A DNA stretch of 64,000 nt, taken from NCBI GenBank assembly GCA_025617745.1, contig CM046858.1, forward strand, positions 35,086,228 to 35,150,227, read 5' to 3'. The stretch comes from Heliocidaris erythrogramma (lineage: Eukaryota; Echinodermata; Echinoidea; Camarodonta; Echinometridae). The notes under the pieces are model-generated. The model was not told the origin of the DNA. It did not search any database and was given only the letters and a program-made list of their open reading frames with translations. Of the stretch, positions 32,953 through 46,200 are shown piece by piece. Within the stretch, counting starts at the first letter, position 1; every line of letters starts with the position of its first letter. Both the position numbers and the translations under genes were made by a program.

Positions 32953-33229
32953 ACTTACTCTACTTCTCAGAAGATCAGGAGATCAATGGATATGATCGAT
33001 CACTACCCAATACTAAAAGAAACGCAAAAAAGTACACCTGGAGAAAGAAAGGCAAACAAATGTCGACGTAGGAGAAATCAATGACTTGCATCTCCCAAGC
33101 AAACATGATGAAGAGCTTGAAGGAATTTTTCAAGAGATTATGTACCTTTTGTTCCTATAGAATTTTACCACTTTCACCGGTCAATATTGAACGTATTACA
33201 ATTCTTCGCTTTGTGAAAGTTTAGGTTAA

Positions 33230-33675
33230 AGACCTCAGCCTGACCGAATTTTGAAATATACCCTTTATTTATCCACGGGGAGCTATATATTTTCTGAACA
33301 AATTGAAACCAACTTCATGAGATTCCGTTTCCTGTGGAATGAGTAACAGCGTCCCGAATGTTGAGCCCCGGTGGTTTTTCTGACGAGGGCCCCGTCTCTG
33401 AGGAACGCTACTTTGCGGGGGGTGAAAATTTGATGACGACATATCGTGTAGACGCACTCGGAGCTTGTATACATGACATGTCGTCACACGTCTAGCGACC
33501 CCCTGCAGTTTCCTCTGTTGTTACGCCATAGGGAGGGGGCGGACCAAAAAAAATTATCTTTTTTATTTTTTATGGATAAACGGAGACGAAAATTTATGAA
33601 TACCCAGGGTAATTATATTCTTTGTTTACTAAGCTTTACGTCAATATATGGTTGTTTTGGGTCAGGCTGAGGTCT
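33230..33675. mobile_element. MITE with TTAA target duplication
   Basis: It starts AGACCTCAGCCTGACC and ends with the exact inverse, GGTCAGGCTGAGGTCT. TTAA lies on both sides (33226-33229 and 33676-33679). TTAA duplication is typical of piggyBac-type cut and paste. The 446-bp interior has no transposase. Confidence 0.75.
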
Positions 33676-34536
33676 TTAATTATAAATGAGCTCAATATTC
33701 AAATCCATCATTTTCATCCTATATTTTTAGTTACGGCACCCTTTTAATAAATAAAGATTTTCGTGTCACCCCAACTAGTGGCGTATCTGGACCTTGGTGT
33801 CGAGTGGGGAGGGGGGGGGGGGCGGGGACATCTGAGCTTAGTGGTGATAGTCTGATAGATGTATTTCACCAATCACCAATGTTATTAGCCCTAGGACGAC
33901 GGACGGTTATTTTACCCATCTCATCTTAATTGGACAGTTTCATCATTTTGATTTGGATACGATATAGTTTGCAAAATTAGTAACAGTGCTGTCCAGAATT
34001 ATGAATTTATAATTAATTGCCAGCGAGCAATTTTTTCCCTCCAAATTTTCTTTTGAATTACAGTTTTTGGACAGATGCATTATTTATTATAAATGAATAT
34101 TCTACTGATTTGTATTTTTGAATATTTTTCAGACTGATTTCAATTCTTAACATAAGAATTACAAACAGCTTTCAAGTTGGGGGCTTTACATATGAGGAGA
34201 TACGTGAAACCAGTTTCCTTTTCTCTTCATTTTTAAAGTTTGGCTTCATATCCTATACTTAAATAAATTACCATTTTGTGAGGTCGCATGAGGGCCTAGC
34301 AGATTTTTTTATAGGAAATGTTTATGATTTGATTTATGAGGTTTTAACTGCTGTTTGATGACTTTCCGATAATTTCCTCACCTAGATTAAAGTTCAGGTA
34401 TTATCACATTTTTTTTTCGGTTGAAATTTATTCAAGAATCATTATTTTTAAGTTTTTCATTTCATTTCATTTATTTTATCACGGTAAAAACTCACTTCAC
34501 TTCACTCACGTTCTGTGAGAGAGCGAAAATAGATAG

Positions 34537-34550
34537 AGAAAGAAAGAGAA

Positions 34551-34588
<38 letters not shown>
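34537..34588. repeat. (GA)n microsatellite
   Basis: About 50 bp of GA with two interruptions, preceded by (AGAAA)n-like sequence. Confidence 0.95.
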
Positions 34589-34589
<1 letters not shown>

Positions 34590-35120
34590 TTTAATATGTT
34601 GTTTTAATGAAAATTAGCAGACATATCAAAAGAACAAAAATGTATGACGGAATCATACTTTTTCAGTAGAATTCAACGTAAGCACCACCGTGAATCGTTA
34701 TCTCTGCCTGATATGTTTGCCTAATATGAAATTAATATCATACATGTATCTGTTTATCAGTATTTCTATCCATCGTTCTACTTCATTCATTCACTTATTC
34801 AGTAGTCTTGTGGATATAAATTACAAGACATACATTTCACCAAAGGAAAGTCAGGCAAGACGGGGCCATGATCAACAGTTCAACGTAAATCAAGTCAGGA
34901 CTGATGCACATGCATACTCATTTTTCCCCAAGGACCATAAAAGACTGGCATAGCCTGCCCCCTTCAGTAGTTAGCCAGCCATCTATAAATACCCTCAAAG
35001 CATCACGTAAAGTTATTTCAAAACCAACAACTTAATTAAGTGACCGTTCATGACACACCTCCAGTTTAAACACCTTTACGGCGTCTTTTGGAGGATATCA
35101 ACCAAGTACTAAGTACCAAG

Positions 35121-35445
35121 GTGGATGTTTCATAAAGCTGTTCGTAAAGTTACGTATGACTTCACGAATGACTTAAATATGACAAGCCAAATGGGATGTT
35201 CAATCATTTTTAACTGCATCAACTAAAGTTGAACTGTGCAGATGTAGATTAACATTCTTTTTTTTATAACAAACAGCTTTAATGCAAAGTATATTTCTGC
35301 CATAATTTAACTGAGAGTACGGGAAACACAGACACACTTTGTCAAAACATCAGGAAAACCTTTGGGCATCCTATCTGGCACATCATATTCAAATCGTTCG
35401 TAAAGTCATGCGTAGCTTTACGAACAGCTTTATGAAACACCCCCT
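35121..35445. mobile_element. MITE family 2, copy 1
   Basis: TGTTTCATAAAGCTGTTCGTAAAG on the left is inverted on the right, where CTTTACGAACAGCTTTATGA leads to ACACCCCC. It ends directly against MITE family 1 copy 2. A second copy in opposite orientation lies at 36182-36491. Confidence 0.85.
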
Positions 35446-35582
35446 GGGGAGCGTTTCATCAAGGTTTTGTCAGTGATTTTTACCGACAACTGTTATAAGC
35501 TACTGAAATCCTAGCATCTGATTGGCCGAGAGCAAATTTGTTGGTAAAAATCACTGACAAAACGCTTGATGAAACGCTCCCC
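35446..35582. mobile_element. MITE family 1, copy 2
   Basis: GGGGAGCGTTTCATCAAG and CTTGATGAAACGCTCCCC are perfect inverted ends; inner arms are GTCAGTGATTTTTACC and GGTAAAAATCACTGAC. Core orientation is the reverse of copy 1 (TGTTATAAGCTACTGAAATC). This is the best-preserved copy. Confidence 0.9.
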
Positions 35583-36181
35583 AGGTGTGATGATAATTAT
35601 AATCTCCTTACATCATCCATTCAGAAGGCATTCCAATTGCAACTGCTCCCTCAACGACAAAGAATGCGACTAAATCATGTTCCTCTTTCCTGCGGAAATA
35701 TCGTTTTCCATTTTGTTGTGGGTTTTTTTGTGTGTGGGTAATGTTTTTGTCCTTTTACCAGCATCATAGGAATAATAATAAAATTTCAGATACTCTGTTG
35801 TAAATTAAAGAATTGTAATTTGATGAATTTAGATACAGTGTTTAATGTGGGGTTTTTAATGACACATTGGTAATGATTTTCTCTCTTTTTTCTGGGATGA
35901 AATGAAATCTGCAGATCTCCTTAACTATAAAGCCATTTGAAGTATTCTACGCATACACTTGATCACTCCAAGAACTCGGTAAAACAATAAAAATATCACT
36001 AAATCTTTGATGCCTTTGTTCATAATTTATTAACTAGACAATGCAATAAAAAAATTTCAGCGCCAAATTGAAATATTCACTGCACAAACATCATAAAATA
36101 AACTATATTCAGCACATAGATTTTCCCACAAATTGAATGTGGACATAGAATTCATTGTTAAGGACAATAAAACATACTGCT

Positions 36182-36491
36182 GGGGGTGTTTCATAAAGCT
36201 GTTCGTAAAATTACTCATGACTTTACGAACGACTTGAATATGAAGTGCCAGATAGGATGCCCAAAGTTTTAACAAAGTGTGACTGTATTTCCCATAACCT
36301 CAATTAAATTATGGCAAAAAATATACTTTGCATTAAAACTGTTTGTTATAATAACAATGTTAATCTACATCTGCACAGTTCAACTTTAGTTGATGCAGTT
36401 AAAAATTATTGAGCATCTCATCTGGCTTGTCATATTTCAGCCATTTGTAGAGTCATTCGTAACTTTACGAACAGCTTTATGAAACATCCCC
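36182..36491. mobile_element. MITE family 2, copy 2 (inverted)
   Basis: Ends GTGTTTCATAAAGCTGTTCG and CGAACAGCTTTATGAAACAT. Interior words (GCACAGTTCAACTTTAGTTG, CTATCTGGCA family) match copy 1 read on the other strand. Confidence 0.85.
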
Positions 36492-36610
36492 TTTACACGG
36501 AAGTATATATTTAGGATAATTTTTTTAAGGCATGAAATGTCATAATTAGAATGCTTCCCATGATAAACTTTTAGTTGGAATGCAAAACAATATCAAATTT
36601 TAATGTATCA

Positions 36611-36751
36611 GGGGAGCATTTCATCAAGTGTTTTGTCAGGGATTTTTACCAACAAATTTGCTCTCAGCCAGTCAGATACAAGGATTTCAGTAGCTTATAA
36701 CAGTTGTCGGTAAAAAAAATCACTGACAAAACAATTGATGAAACGCTCCCC
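36611..36751. mobile_element. MITE family 1, copy 3
   Basis: GGGGAGCATTTCATCAAGTG and TTGATGAAACGCTCCCC ends; core in the orientation of copy 1 (CTCTCAGCCAGTCAGATACA). Confidence 0.88.
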
Positions 36752-37984
36752 AGGTGTCTGGGTGAGACTCCCTAAGGATTAAAACAGCTTATCCATTTTC
36801 CCCCTTTGCTTTGTAAGAGAAAACACCGTAAGCTGCAAGCTAGAAGGGCATTAACTTGTATCATTTAACATAGAGTTTAATAATGACCTTACTGCTCTAA
36901 GCCGACGCTGTCATGAAGGAAACTGTACATGCAAGTGGCAACAAAAAGCAACAAAACACTAATGAACTTGATTAGAAACACTCTGTCCTACTTCTAATCA
37001 TAATGAACATAATCAAGGTATCATAAATTTCAGATTATCAGATGTGACATGAAAGTAGGGCATTAAACACAGAGCTATAAACAATAAATGGATCAATTCA
37101 ATAAAGAAATTACCAGGTATTCTAATATGTATCACTGATTTTCTAGCTTTGTAATATGAGTAGTTTTTAAAAGTATATTGCTGTTCTTGTCCTAACCGCT
37201 CTGTAGTAATGATACTGTCACTATGCTCCATACGTACATGTAGCAAGCTGTACACAGTGCTTATTTTCATACCCTACAATAATAAAATTAGTCCACATGG
37301 GTTGAGAGAGAAAACTGCAGACAAAATACCTTGTGTTAGGGTAGAGAAGCCAGGTTGATATTGAAAAACAGTACTAGTCAGCATTCACTGACTACACTAT
37401 TACACTAGTACATTACTGTCCGCTGAGAGGCATAATTTATGTAGCTTAATTAATATTAAAGACTTAATGTCCTTCTGGCTGTAAAGAGACAAATGAATCT
37501 TTGGCGTTGAACCTGCATGATGGCTGATGATCCACCGACTTTAATCCGTCTTATTTTAATCAATGCAATTTTAGTATTTCCCTTGAAAAGGTAATTTCCT
37601 GAAAAGTCGGCAGGACTCCAATAAATCAGCAAGCAATGATAATCTATGAGTAACTGTATGCAAGATTCCAAGAGAAATTATTACTGCTTTACAGCTGGAC
37701 AGGAATACACCATTTTGGAATGTTGAATACATATTTCAAACATTTGGTTTTTTTTCCTTTAATATATATATATATATATAAGACTTACTGGTACAAACAC
37801 TCAAAAAACTTAGGATAATGTATATTTTACAAGATACAGTACTTTGAAGTTAAATTCATTTTTGGTATATTGGTGTGAATCTGTGTATTTTCCCAATGAA
37901 TCCAAGTCAAATACCAATTTGGACCTAAGCATTTTTATCAAACTGTATTTTTAAAGTTGAATTTAAAGGAAACACAACCTACAT

Positions 37985-38055
37985 GTACATTTTTAATTTG
38001 TAAACAAATCTTTAGGCATTTCTTTAGGCTTCAGTCAAGCTTCTTCGTTTACATG
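37985..38055. repeat. fragment related to the end of the 50.7-kb palindrome
   Basis: TTTTTAATTTGTAAACAAATC, then CAGTCAAGCTTCTTCRTTTAC, also found (inverted) at 51080-51132 beside the 403-bp palindrome. This suggests a common dispersed element. Confidence 0.6.
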
Positions 38056-39002
38056 TACATTGTTTATACATTATATGCAAATACTGTGAAGTGAAATCAC
38101 ATTTCTATTTGATGATGTTCCAAAGCACTTTTTCCCCCTATCATTCTACCAATTTGACATGAAAGAATAACACAATGTTCATTGTACGTATACACTGCTA
38201 CATTATACATCTTTGGATTTCTTCTAAATTCAAGAAGTATACATGGCATTACTGTGATCATCATCATCATAGTAACTGGAAAAATATAAAGAAAGAAACT
38301 GGACATATTCAAGTCTAAATTGAATTTAAGAGAACTATCATATGCCCAGAGTAAAGTCATCTATGACTCAAGAAAAATATAAATCTGACCTCTTTTTCTA
38401 CACTTTATACTTCAGCAAGAATATAATGTACATACATGTAAGTTTGCGAAGTATATGAATACAGGCAGAAACATTAACAAAACACTAGCAGAAATACATG
38501 TTTCACATTAAAAGCATCTCGTGAATATGAAAAAAACTATCAGTAATAAAATGCACAAACCCAAGTGGACGGATCTAAGGACTAGGAGATGCTACTCTTT
38601 GAAAACAACATTAAAGTTACTACAGTACCTTCAGAAACTGACATTATTTTAATACTCTTCGAAGAAAAAACATATGTGGCACCAATATCACTAATTACTG
38701 TAACTGATAAAGACACACAAAGAACACTTGTATACATACTGATGATCTTCTTTTTGTTTTTTAAATCACGGATCCCTAATAACAGTACTTCGTAAAGGGG
38801 ACAAATGAGCTTATTTTATTTGTCCTCTTAGATACATATACATATGTTAAAACACTTTGGAGTGCCTGCATAAAATCACATGTCAAACCTTTTTTTTTAA
38901 ACCTAAGTAACATCGCCAAACCGGATCCACACTGATTCCATACCAACCAAATCTTGGCCACTCAGTGAAATGTATTTATTTGTTCAGGCTGTTGTGGATC
39001 CG

Positions 39003-39110
39003 GGCCCTGTTCCATAAAACCTGTTATCAATAACAAGTTGCAATAACTGTTATAAGCTACTGAAATCCTTGCATCTGATTGGCTGAGAGCAAATTTGTCA
39101 TAGAAATGTG
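39003..39110. mobile_element. MITE family 1, copy 4 (variant, partial)
   Basis: It shares the core TGTTATAAGCTACTGAAATC, then TGATTGGCTGAGAGCAAATT. The ends differ (GGGCCCTGTTCCATAAAAC), like one end of the 46991-47128 copy (GTTTCATGAAACAGGGCCCC). Confidence 0.75.
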
Positions 39111-39162
39111 TCAGTCTGGTTGGTGTGACTGGGGTCTTAGGATATGTCTGTCGAGGTTCCAT

Positions 39163-39350
39163 GACATTTGCTCCTGCGACAATTGCTCTGGTCTAACTTT
39201 GCCATGTTAATCCTAAACCTAAACCTACATGTAAACCTAACCCTAATCTTCACATTGTTCTTAACAAAAAAACAAATCATGACCTTGACCTTAACCTTTG
39301 ACCTTTCGAGATATGAACGGAGGAGCAAATGTCGCAGGAGCAAATGTCGC
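39163..39350. mobile_element. MITE with CAAATGTCGCAGGAGC ends and telomere-like centre
   Basis: The left end ACATTTGCTCCTGCGACAAT is inverted on the right, where GCAAATGTCGCAGGAGCAAATG duplicates the motif. The centre holds CCTAAACCTAAACC, then AAACCTAACCCTAA, and CTTGACCTTAACCTTTGACC. Confidence 0.75.
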
Positions 39351-40313
39351 GTCACCGTCTGTCGACAATGCTTTGTGGTTGGACTGATTTCCTCTGTTAT
39401 GGATATCTCACAGAAGATACAGGCCCATATTTTTGATAGGTGCCCAACTTTAAGCTCCCGCCTAAGTGTGTAGATATACATGTAGGCCACTGAATTGTGG
39501 AGAGCCAAATGTCATCCACTTTTAATCCTACAAAATCACCATAGACTCCCTCTAGTTCTGAAACTAAATGTAAATACAAAGTCCTCACGATAGAGTTGAT
39601 TTCTTACGCTTATTTCATGCTAGAAAATAATTTTGTTTCTTTATTTTGTTACATGAATATAGTAATTTAAATGGAAGTTAGGGGTGGATAAATGGCCTTC
39701 CATTAAATAAGTGGCCTAAATTGAGCCTGGCTTAACCTTCAGGCAACTTTGGAGAATACGGGCCAATGGTTTCCTAAATCATAAGTCAAATACAAGACTG
39801 CACAATCATCAGCCTATATTTAAGAATAATAGGAATTTTCAAAGGAGAACACATACATGTAGGGGGAAAATGGATTTGTCCAGCTGAAAAGATATCTTCC
39901 TCTCACAGCTTTCAAGGCAATTTGAAAGAAATTGATGTTTTTCATCAACAACAATGATAATAACTGTTGATTTGGAACCTCCTTACAAGCTACAAGTTAC
40001 TGACCAAAGTACTAACAGTATTATATTATTATCACGGTCACAGAATTCGGTTACGATTCTATGACCTACATACAGTGCACACTCTCCACTCCACTGAGGA
40101 GCATTCCAGTCAGTCCACTTTTTACAAGCGCTCAAATGCTATCCAATCACATTAACAATGACATCCCACCAGGTACCCAATTAACCCCTGGGTGGAGAGG
40201 AGCAATGTACATACATATATCATGGCTTGCTCAAGGACAGTTTAGTCTTTGGCCATCTAGATGCACCATGAAAAAAAAAAAAAAGATGAATGCGACTGCG
40301 TCTCCTACATGTA

Positions 40314-42017
40314 TATGCCTCCGCCTAAATTCAGTTGATGGCTCAAACTCTTCTAGAAATATTTGATAATGAGGCTAAAAACCAGTAATTTCATGTAATT
40401 TTATGTAAATTGACCTCTGTGACCTCTGACCTTTGACCTACTTACCCCAAAATCTAAACAGTTCATCTTTCTATGGGTATGCATACTGGTACCAAGTTTG
40501 AAGTTCTCACCTCAGATAGTTCTTGAGATATCGCGGTAACGGTGCTAAAAACCAGTAATTCCATGTAATTCCATGTAATTTCATGTAAATTGACCTCTGT
40601 GACCTCTGAACTTTGACCTACCTACCCCAAAATCTAATCAGTTCATCTTTCTATGGGGATACATACTGGTACCAAGTTTGAAGTTCTCACCTCAAACAGT
40701 TCTTGAGATATCGCGGTAACGGTGCTAAAAACCAAGAATTTCATGAAATTTCATGTAAATTGACCTCTGACCTTTGACCTCCTTACCCCAAAATCTAATC
40801 AGTTCATCTTTCTATGGGGATACATACTGGTACCAAGTTTGAAGTTCTCACCTCAAACAGTTCTTGAGATATCGCGGTAACGGTGCTAAAAACCAAGAAT
40901 TTCATGTAATTTCATGTAAATTGACCTCTGTGACCTCTGACCTTTGACCTCCTTACCCCAAAATCTAATCAGTTCATCTTCGTATAGGGAAACATACTAG
41001 TACCAAGTTTGAAGTTCTTACCTCAAACTCTTCTAGAAATATTTGATAATGAGGCTAAAAACCAGTAATTTCATGTAATTTTATGTAAATTGACCTCTGT
41101 GACCTCTGACCTTTGACCTACTTACCCCAAAATCTAATCAGTTCATCTTTCTATGGGTATGCATACTGGTACCAAGTTTGAAGTTCTCACCTCAGATAGT
41201 TCTTGAGATATCGCGGTAACGGTGCTAAAAACCAAGAATTTTTATGTAATTTCATGTAAATTGACCTCTGTGACCTCTGACCTTTGACCTACTTACCCCA
41301 AAATCTAATCAGTTCCTCTTTCTATGGGGATACATACTGGTACCAAGTTTGAAGTTCTCACCTCAAACAGTTCTTGAGATATCGCGGTAACGGTGCTAAA
41401 AACCAAGAATTTCATGTAATTTCATGTAAATTGACCTCTGTGACCTCTGACCTTTGACCTCCTTACCCCAAAATCTAATCAGTTCATCTTTCTATGGGGA
41501 TACATACTGGTACCAAGTTTGAAATTCTCACCTCAAACAGTTCTTGAGATATCGCGGTAACGGTGCTAAAAACCAAGAATTTCATGTAATTTCATGTAAA
41601 TTGACCTCTGTGACCTCTGACCTTTGACCTCCTTACCCCAAAATCTAATCAGTTCATCTTCGTATAGGGAAACATACTAGTACCAAGTTTGAAGTTCTTA
41701 CCTCAAACAGTTCTTGAGATATCATGGTAACGGTGCTAAAAACCAAGAATTTTTATGTAATTTCATGTAAATTGACCTCTGTGACCTCTGACCTTTGACC
41801 TACTTACCCCAAAATCTAATCAGTTCATCTTCGTATGGGGATTCATACTAGTACCAAGTTTGAGGTTCCTACCTCAAATGATTCTTCAGATATCGCGGTA
41901 ACGAGAAGTGGGACGGACGGACGCACGCACGCACGCACGCACGGACGGACGGACGGACGGACGGACAACCCGAAAACATAATGCCTCCGGCACCCACCTT
42001 CGGTGGGCGAAGGCATA
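40314..42017 (+). mobile_element. tandem-repeat transposable element A (pearl/HINE-like)
   Basis: Sub-terminal inverted repeat TATGCCTCCGCC at the left matches TATGCCTTCGCC (reverse complement) at the right, where it closes a hairpin (CCCACC-TTC-GGTGGG). Between are about nine units of about 165-170 bp. Each carries GTGACCTCTGACCTTTGACC, ACCAAGTTTGAAGTTCT and GAGATATCGCGGTAACGG. An (ACGC)n(ACGG)n microsatellite follows at 41920-41966. This order (repeat core, tetranucleotide tract, hairpin end) is that of bivalve pearl and DINE-1/HINE elements; no protein is encoded. Confidence 0.85.
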
Positions 42018-42190
42018 AAAACCCAAACCCAATAAAATCATATTCATGACCTTGACCTACACTTTGTATTTTCCTCTATTATAAATGAAAATACTCTCAA
42101 ATAAAAACTTATCTGATTTTACATTTTGAACATCAAACATTACTCTTACTTTTAATTTCATCTACATATAAGTACATGTAAGCAAAACAG

Positions 42191-42322
42191 GGGCCTGTAA
42201 CATAAAGAGATACAATCAATCCCACGCTCATTGATATCAATTGTAAGTCCTATGGCAAACCATGTACTGAAGAGTTACGTTGATCGTAAGATTGATTTTA
42301 TCTTTATGTTACATACCCCAGG
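42191..42322. mobile_element. MITE with TGTAACATAAAGA ends
   Basis: GGGGCCTGTAACATAAAG and its imperfect inverse (CTTTATGTTACATACCCC) bracket 132 bp; the inner part ATACAATCAATC pairs with GATTGATTTTAT. Confidence 0.75.
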
Positions 42323-43122
42323 TTGCAATAGTGATACAATTTTCAGATACTTTATTAGCAGTAATGCAGCTACGATAAAGTGCTAGTACTGTGTTTTAAA
42401 CGTGACATTAGATATTTTCTTTTATAAAATGTGCCACTACCACACTTACATGTACATATACATTTACGCGTAATTGACATGGTTCCCCATATGCAACACA
42501 ACATGAAATTTATTTCATTAACCAAGAAATGTATACAATTTCCATTCAAGATATGTCATTGACATGTAAATGACATATATATATTTATATAATATATATG
42601 TTTTCATAACAGCAAAGAATTCTCAAGACAAAATGATGCCTTTTGTCAAGACCCAAATCGGAGAGGGGGTATCAGATCTTCATAAATTGAGATGAGACAA
42701 CTTGAGATAAAGTGGAATAAATTTGGGGGATGATCAAATACTTGCAGATACAAGCTTAAGTTCAACACCCTATTTTGTGCAATACACTTTTATGTGAGAC
42801 ACCAATTTACTACCTTAAAATTCAACTACATGTGCTGGAACAGTGAGAAAATATTGGCAATGCCATTCAATACAGCGTCAACATACGGGTACATGTACAC
42901 ATACAGGTCTTCCACAAGTGGCCCATCGTAAAACCTGTAGGACAGGCACTGAACACTTAACATCTTGGAGCCTTTGCGAAGAATGAATACAAGTTTTGAG
43001 CATGAAACTCTTCCGTGCAGTGCAAACATCAAGAACAGTTTCATAGAGTACCATACATCATGGCACATACAAGATTGTATACATCAAGATATGATATTAA
43101 AAAACTAATGTGACCTTTGACC

Positions 43123-43236
43123 TCATGATGCGCTGTCCATCAGTTCTAGAAGGTCATCGCCCTTATTGGTTGGCCCAGAGGCATCTGGTATGGCCATATC
43201 TCCCATTATTCTACTCAGCTCTTCGCTCGTCTGAAT
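43123..43236 (-). CDS. oscp1: OSCP1 terminal coding exon
   Basis: 114 bp, acceptor ACTTCCAG. It reads IQTSEELSRIMGDMAIPDAS, then GPTNKGDDLLELMDSAS and TGA at 43125-43123. Vertebrate OSCP1 ends in SEELARIMGEF, then KGDDLLAMMDEL. Confidence 0.95.
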   Translation of the reverse strand: MQTSEELSRIMGDMAIPDASGPTNKGDDLLELMDSAS

Positions 43237-46200
43237 CTGGAAGTGATACAATAAGACAAAATTTCCATAATTTTCAGTAGCGTTTTAAAGGTGCACATAA
43301 ATCATGCATGTAGGGTTGGAAAAGAAAATTAAACAAAATTAGATTTATTTGATTTAAATCTAAGTTATTTGATTAAAATTGTTAGTTATTTGATTTAAAT
43401 TGATTTATTTGATTCATCGCCCTAAATTTTGCTCCTATAGAAAAGGAACAGATTTGTTTGAAAGATCTAATATCACACATTATTTGGAATACAAAAACTC
43501 TAACCTGGATGTAAAAAAAAAATCAAAGATCTTTGAGTGAGTTTTTTTTGATGCATCAAAAAAATCAACAACAAAATTTCTAATGTATTTCTTTGTTTTT
43601 TATTTAAATTAGTGATTTTTATAAATAAGGCAATTTAAACTGGACCAACCCTGCACATATGTGCTAAATCACTGGCAGATCCTAAGAGATTACAAGAGGA
43701 AAGCCCCCCTTTATTTCAGGGGCAACTTCCATTATTTATTTGTAACTGTATCAGGTTTTGCGCATGCCCCCTGTATTTCAAAGTCTTGGATAAGCAAGTG
43801 ATAATGATGGTAAAACAAGTTTCTATGATCTATCACTTATAAACATAAATCAAAGTCAGCATCTTTTACTTCCTTGTCATATGTAATAATACGTTTAAAA
43901 CCCAGAAGTTAACTTTTAATAAAGGAATGCTCAAGGTAAAATTAAACTTTTGTCTATTTTCATATAAGGAAAATACAGTCAAACCTGCTTTAGCGACCAC
44001 CTGTATAGAAAGACCACCTGTCTATAAAGACCACCATTTTCATTACCCTCAAAAAAGTGTTTCCCACTGGAAACATGTATTAAAGCAACCTGTATATAAA
44101 GACCACCTGCTTTATAAAGACCACATTTCATGTCTCCCTTGAGTGGTCTTTATAGACAGGTTTCACTGTACATGTAGGAAGTAAATGAAAAAAATATAGG
44201 AGTAATACCGTAAATTAAAGCGAAAGAGGAAAGCTATTTTTGTTTAATCCACAGTATTTTTCATTTCTGAACATACACTACACAGGTGTATTGACAATTC
44301 TCCTTGAATATCAACAATTTTAGTGTGAGGGTATGTACCAACCTTTGATGCATCTATGTTAATGACCTTGACATCATACATGTCTGGTGGGGGTCGGGTA
44401 GCTGCAAACTTTCTGGAAATGGGGGGAACAAAAGAATATAGAATTTTAACAATTTTAACCAATAAACGTACAAGGAGAGTATCATAGTCCTACACTCACA
44501 TTATTACTATTGTCAATAATCAAAGTGAGATGCAGAAAAAAAAAGGACATCAAAAATTACACAGCCATAGGCCTGTAGGAAATTAATAAATAAGCAAATT
44601 CTTCACATATGTCATTAACAAATGGTTTTGTGTAAATAGCAAGTCCCTAAAATAAGCCACAGTTGAACCTCGTTATAACAAACTCCTTGGGACCAAGGAA
44701 ATTACCTCTTTATATAGAAACCTTGTTATATCAGGGCTGAAAAACAACAGAATACAAAGAAGTGGGACCGGCAAAATTACGTTGTTATAACGAGAGTTTG
44801 TTATAACAGTGTTCTTTATCACACGGTCCCACTGTACATCAGTCCTTCCATTAACTATCTGAAACAGTGTGCACAGAAAATATATTTCTATTGTATTTAA
44901 GATTTTATTCATTTGCTTTAAAGGAATTATTCATGGGTGTATAAAAGGTGTTATTTAACATTTTGACCAACAAAAAAAAATAGGAATTTGAATCAATGCT
45001 GACAGTGAAACCAGAAATTTCTGCATGAATTTAATGGTCCCGAATTTCCGGAGTGGTTTAGACTAGCAAAAAACTTTCATGCCGCAAAATTATTGAATTA
45101 CATTTGAAACAACGCTGAATTTTTGCGATTAGTGAAGTTTTGCTAACGTTTCTGGTTTTCCACCCACTTTTATACCTTAAAATGTTGATTGCTATGGGGG
45201 TACATTCACTTGATTCCAAATCAATTGGACGAGGGTTCAAATCTCTGCCTAATACATGCATGTATGTCCTTAGACAAGGCATTTTAAATACAGTTGTCTC
45301 CCTCTCTCTCCACCTAGGTACCTGGCAGGATTTATTCCTCGAAATGCTCTGTGTGCTGATGAGCTAAAGCTACATGTAGGATAATAATATCTACACCCTT
45401 TGGAAGTGCATAGGGACCTACAGGTGTATATATGATAATGTGATATGAACGGTTTATTATTGAAAATGATGAAAATGACTTACTCTTCTTCTTCATCTGT
45501 GTTGAACATGCTGATCCTGAAATCATTTTCTTTCCCTGGACCTGCAGATTTCTTCTCTACTGCTCCCATGAGATGAGCTAGGAGATTAAGCTCTGCTTTC
45601 ACCATGGGATTAGGATTAGCTGATGCCTATACATGAAAATAATAAATGAAAACATTAAATCCATTTCTTCACCTAGTCCAAACTTTTTTCTTCCAGTGCC
45701 ATACGTGATTCAAACCAGCAAACTTTTATGGGTAGTATTGTAAATATTCAATATTTTTGACCCCAGGTGACTGGTCTTTAATTCAAAATGGGTTGATGAA
45801 AGGGTTTTTATAAACTTAGAAACATAAAAGCTGTACAGAGCACTATGAGTGAAAACATGTCTCACAAAATTTTGTTTACGTTGACTTTTTTGTAAACTTG
45901 GTCATACAGCTGTTTTCCTTTTTTTTTTTTTTTTGCGATTAATAATTATTTTGAAAATCAAATAAATTATAAGTATAAATTTGATTTGTACATCAAGGAC
46001 ACGATCATCAAATCCTGATACATAACTCACTTTTATGGCAATTCTGTTTTGGTACGAGTCAAGCAGACTAAAAAGAGTTTGATATTCTGTTCTTGGGGTA
46101 CACATTGTGAGGATAGAAGATGATCCCTAAATGTCTGAATTATGTGAAAGTACAACAGGAAGCAATCTGAACCTCCGGTACAAAAAAGCAACATCAATTA

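Larger units (their letters stand above)
31493..37760. other. intergenic space upstream of the solute-binding-like gene
   Basis: No coding homology. Promoter elements of the gene starting at 31492 must lie just right of it, but I see no clear TATA or initiator. The stretch is mostly MITEs (listed separately), a 28-bp poly-C run near 32417-32444 and (GA)n at 34537-34588. Confidence 0.5.
38110..40300. other. intergenic space between the 3' end of OSCP1 and the solute-binding-like gene, rest
   Basis: Apart from the two MITEs listed, no gene or repeat is recognised. ACATGTA words are already common here. Confidence 0.5.

Noticed and set aside
40360-41900. Nuclear-receptor response elements (TGACCTCTGACCTTTGACC resembles DR1/half-site arrays)
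   Set aside because: TGACCT words are part of every unit of transposable element A; similarity to AGGTCA half sites may be incidental, so not called regulatory.
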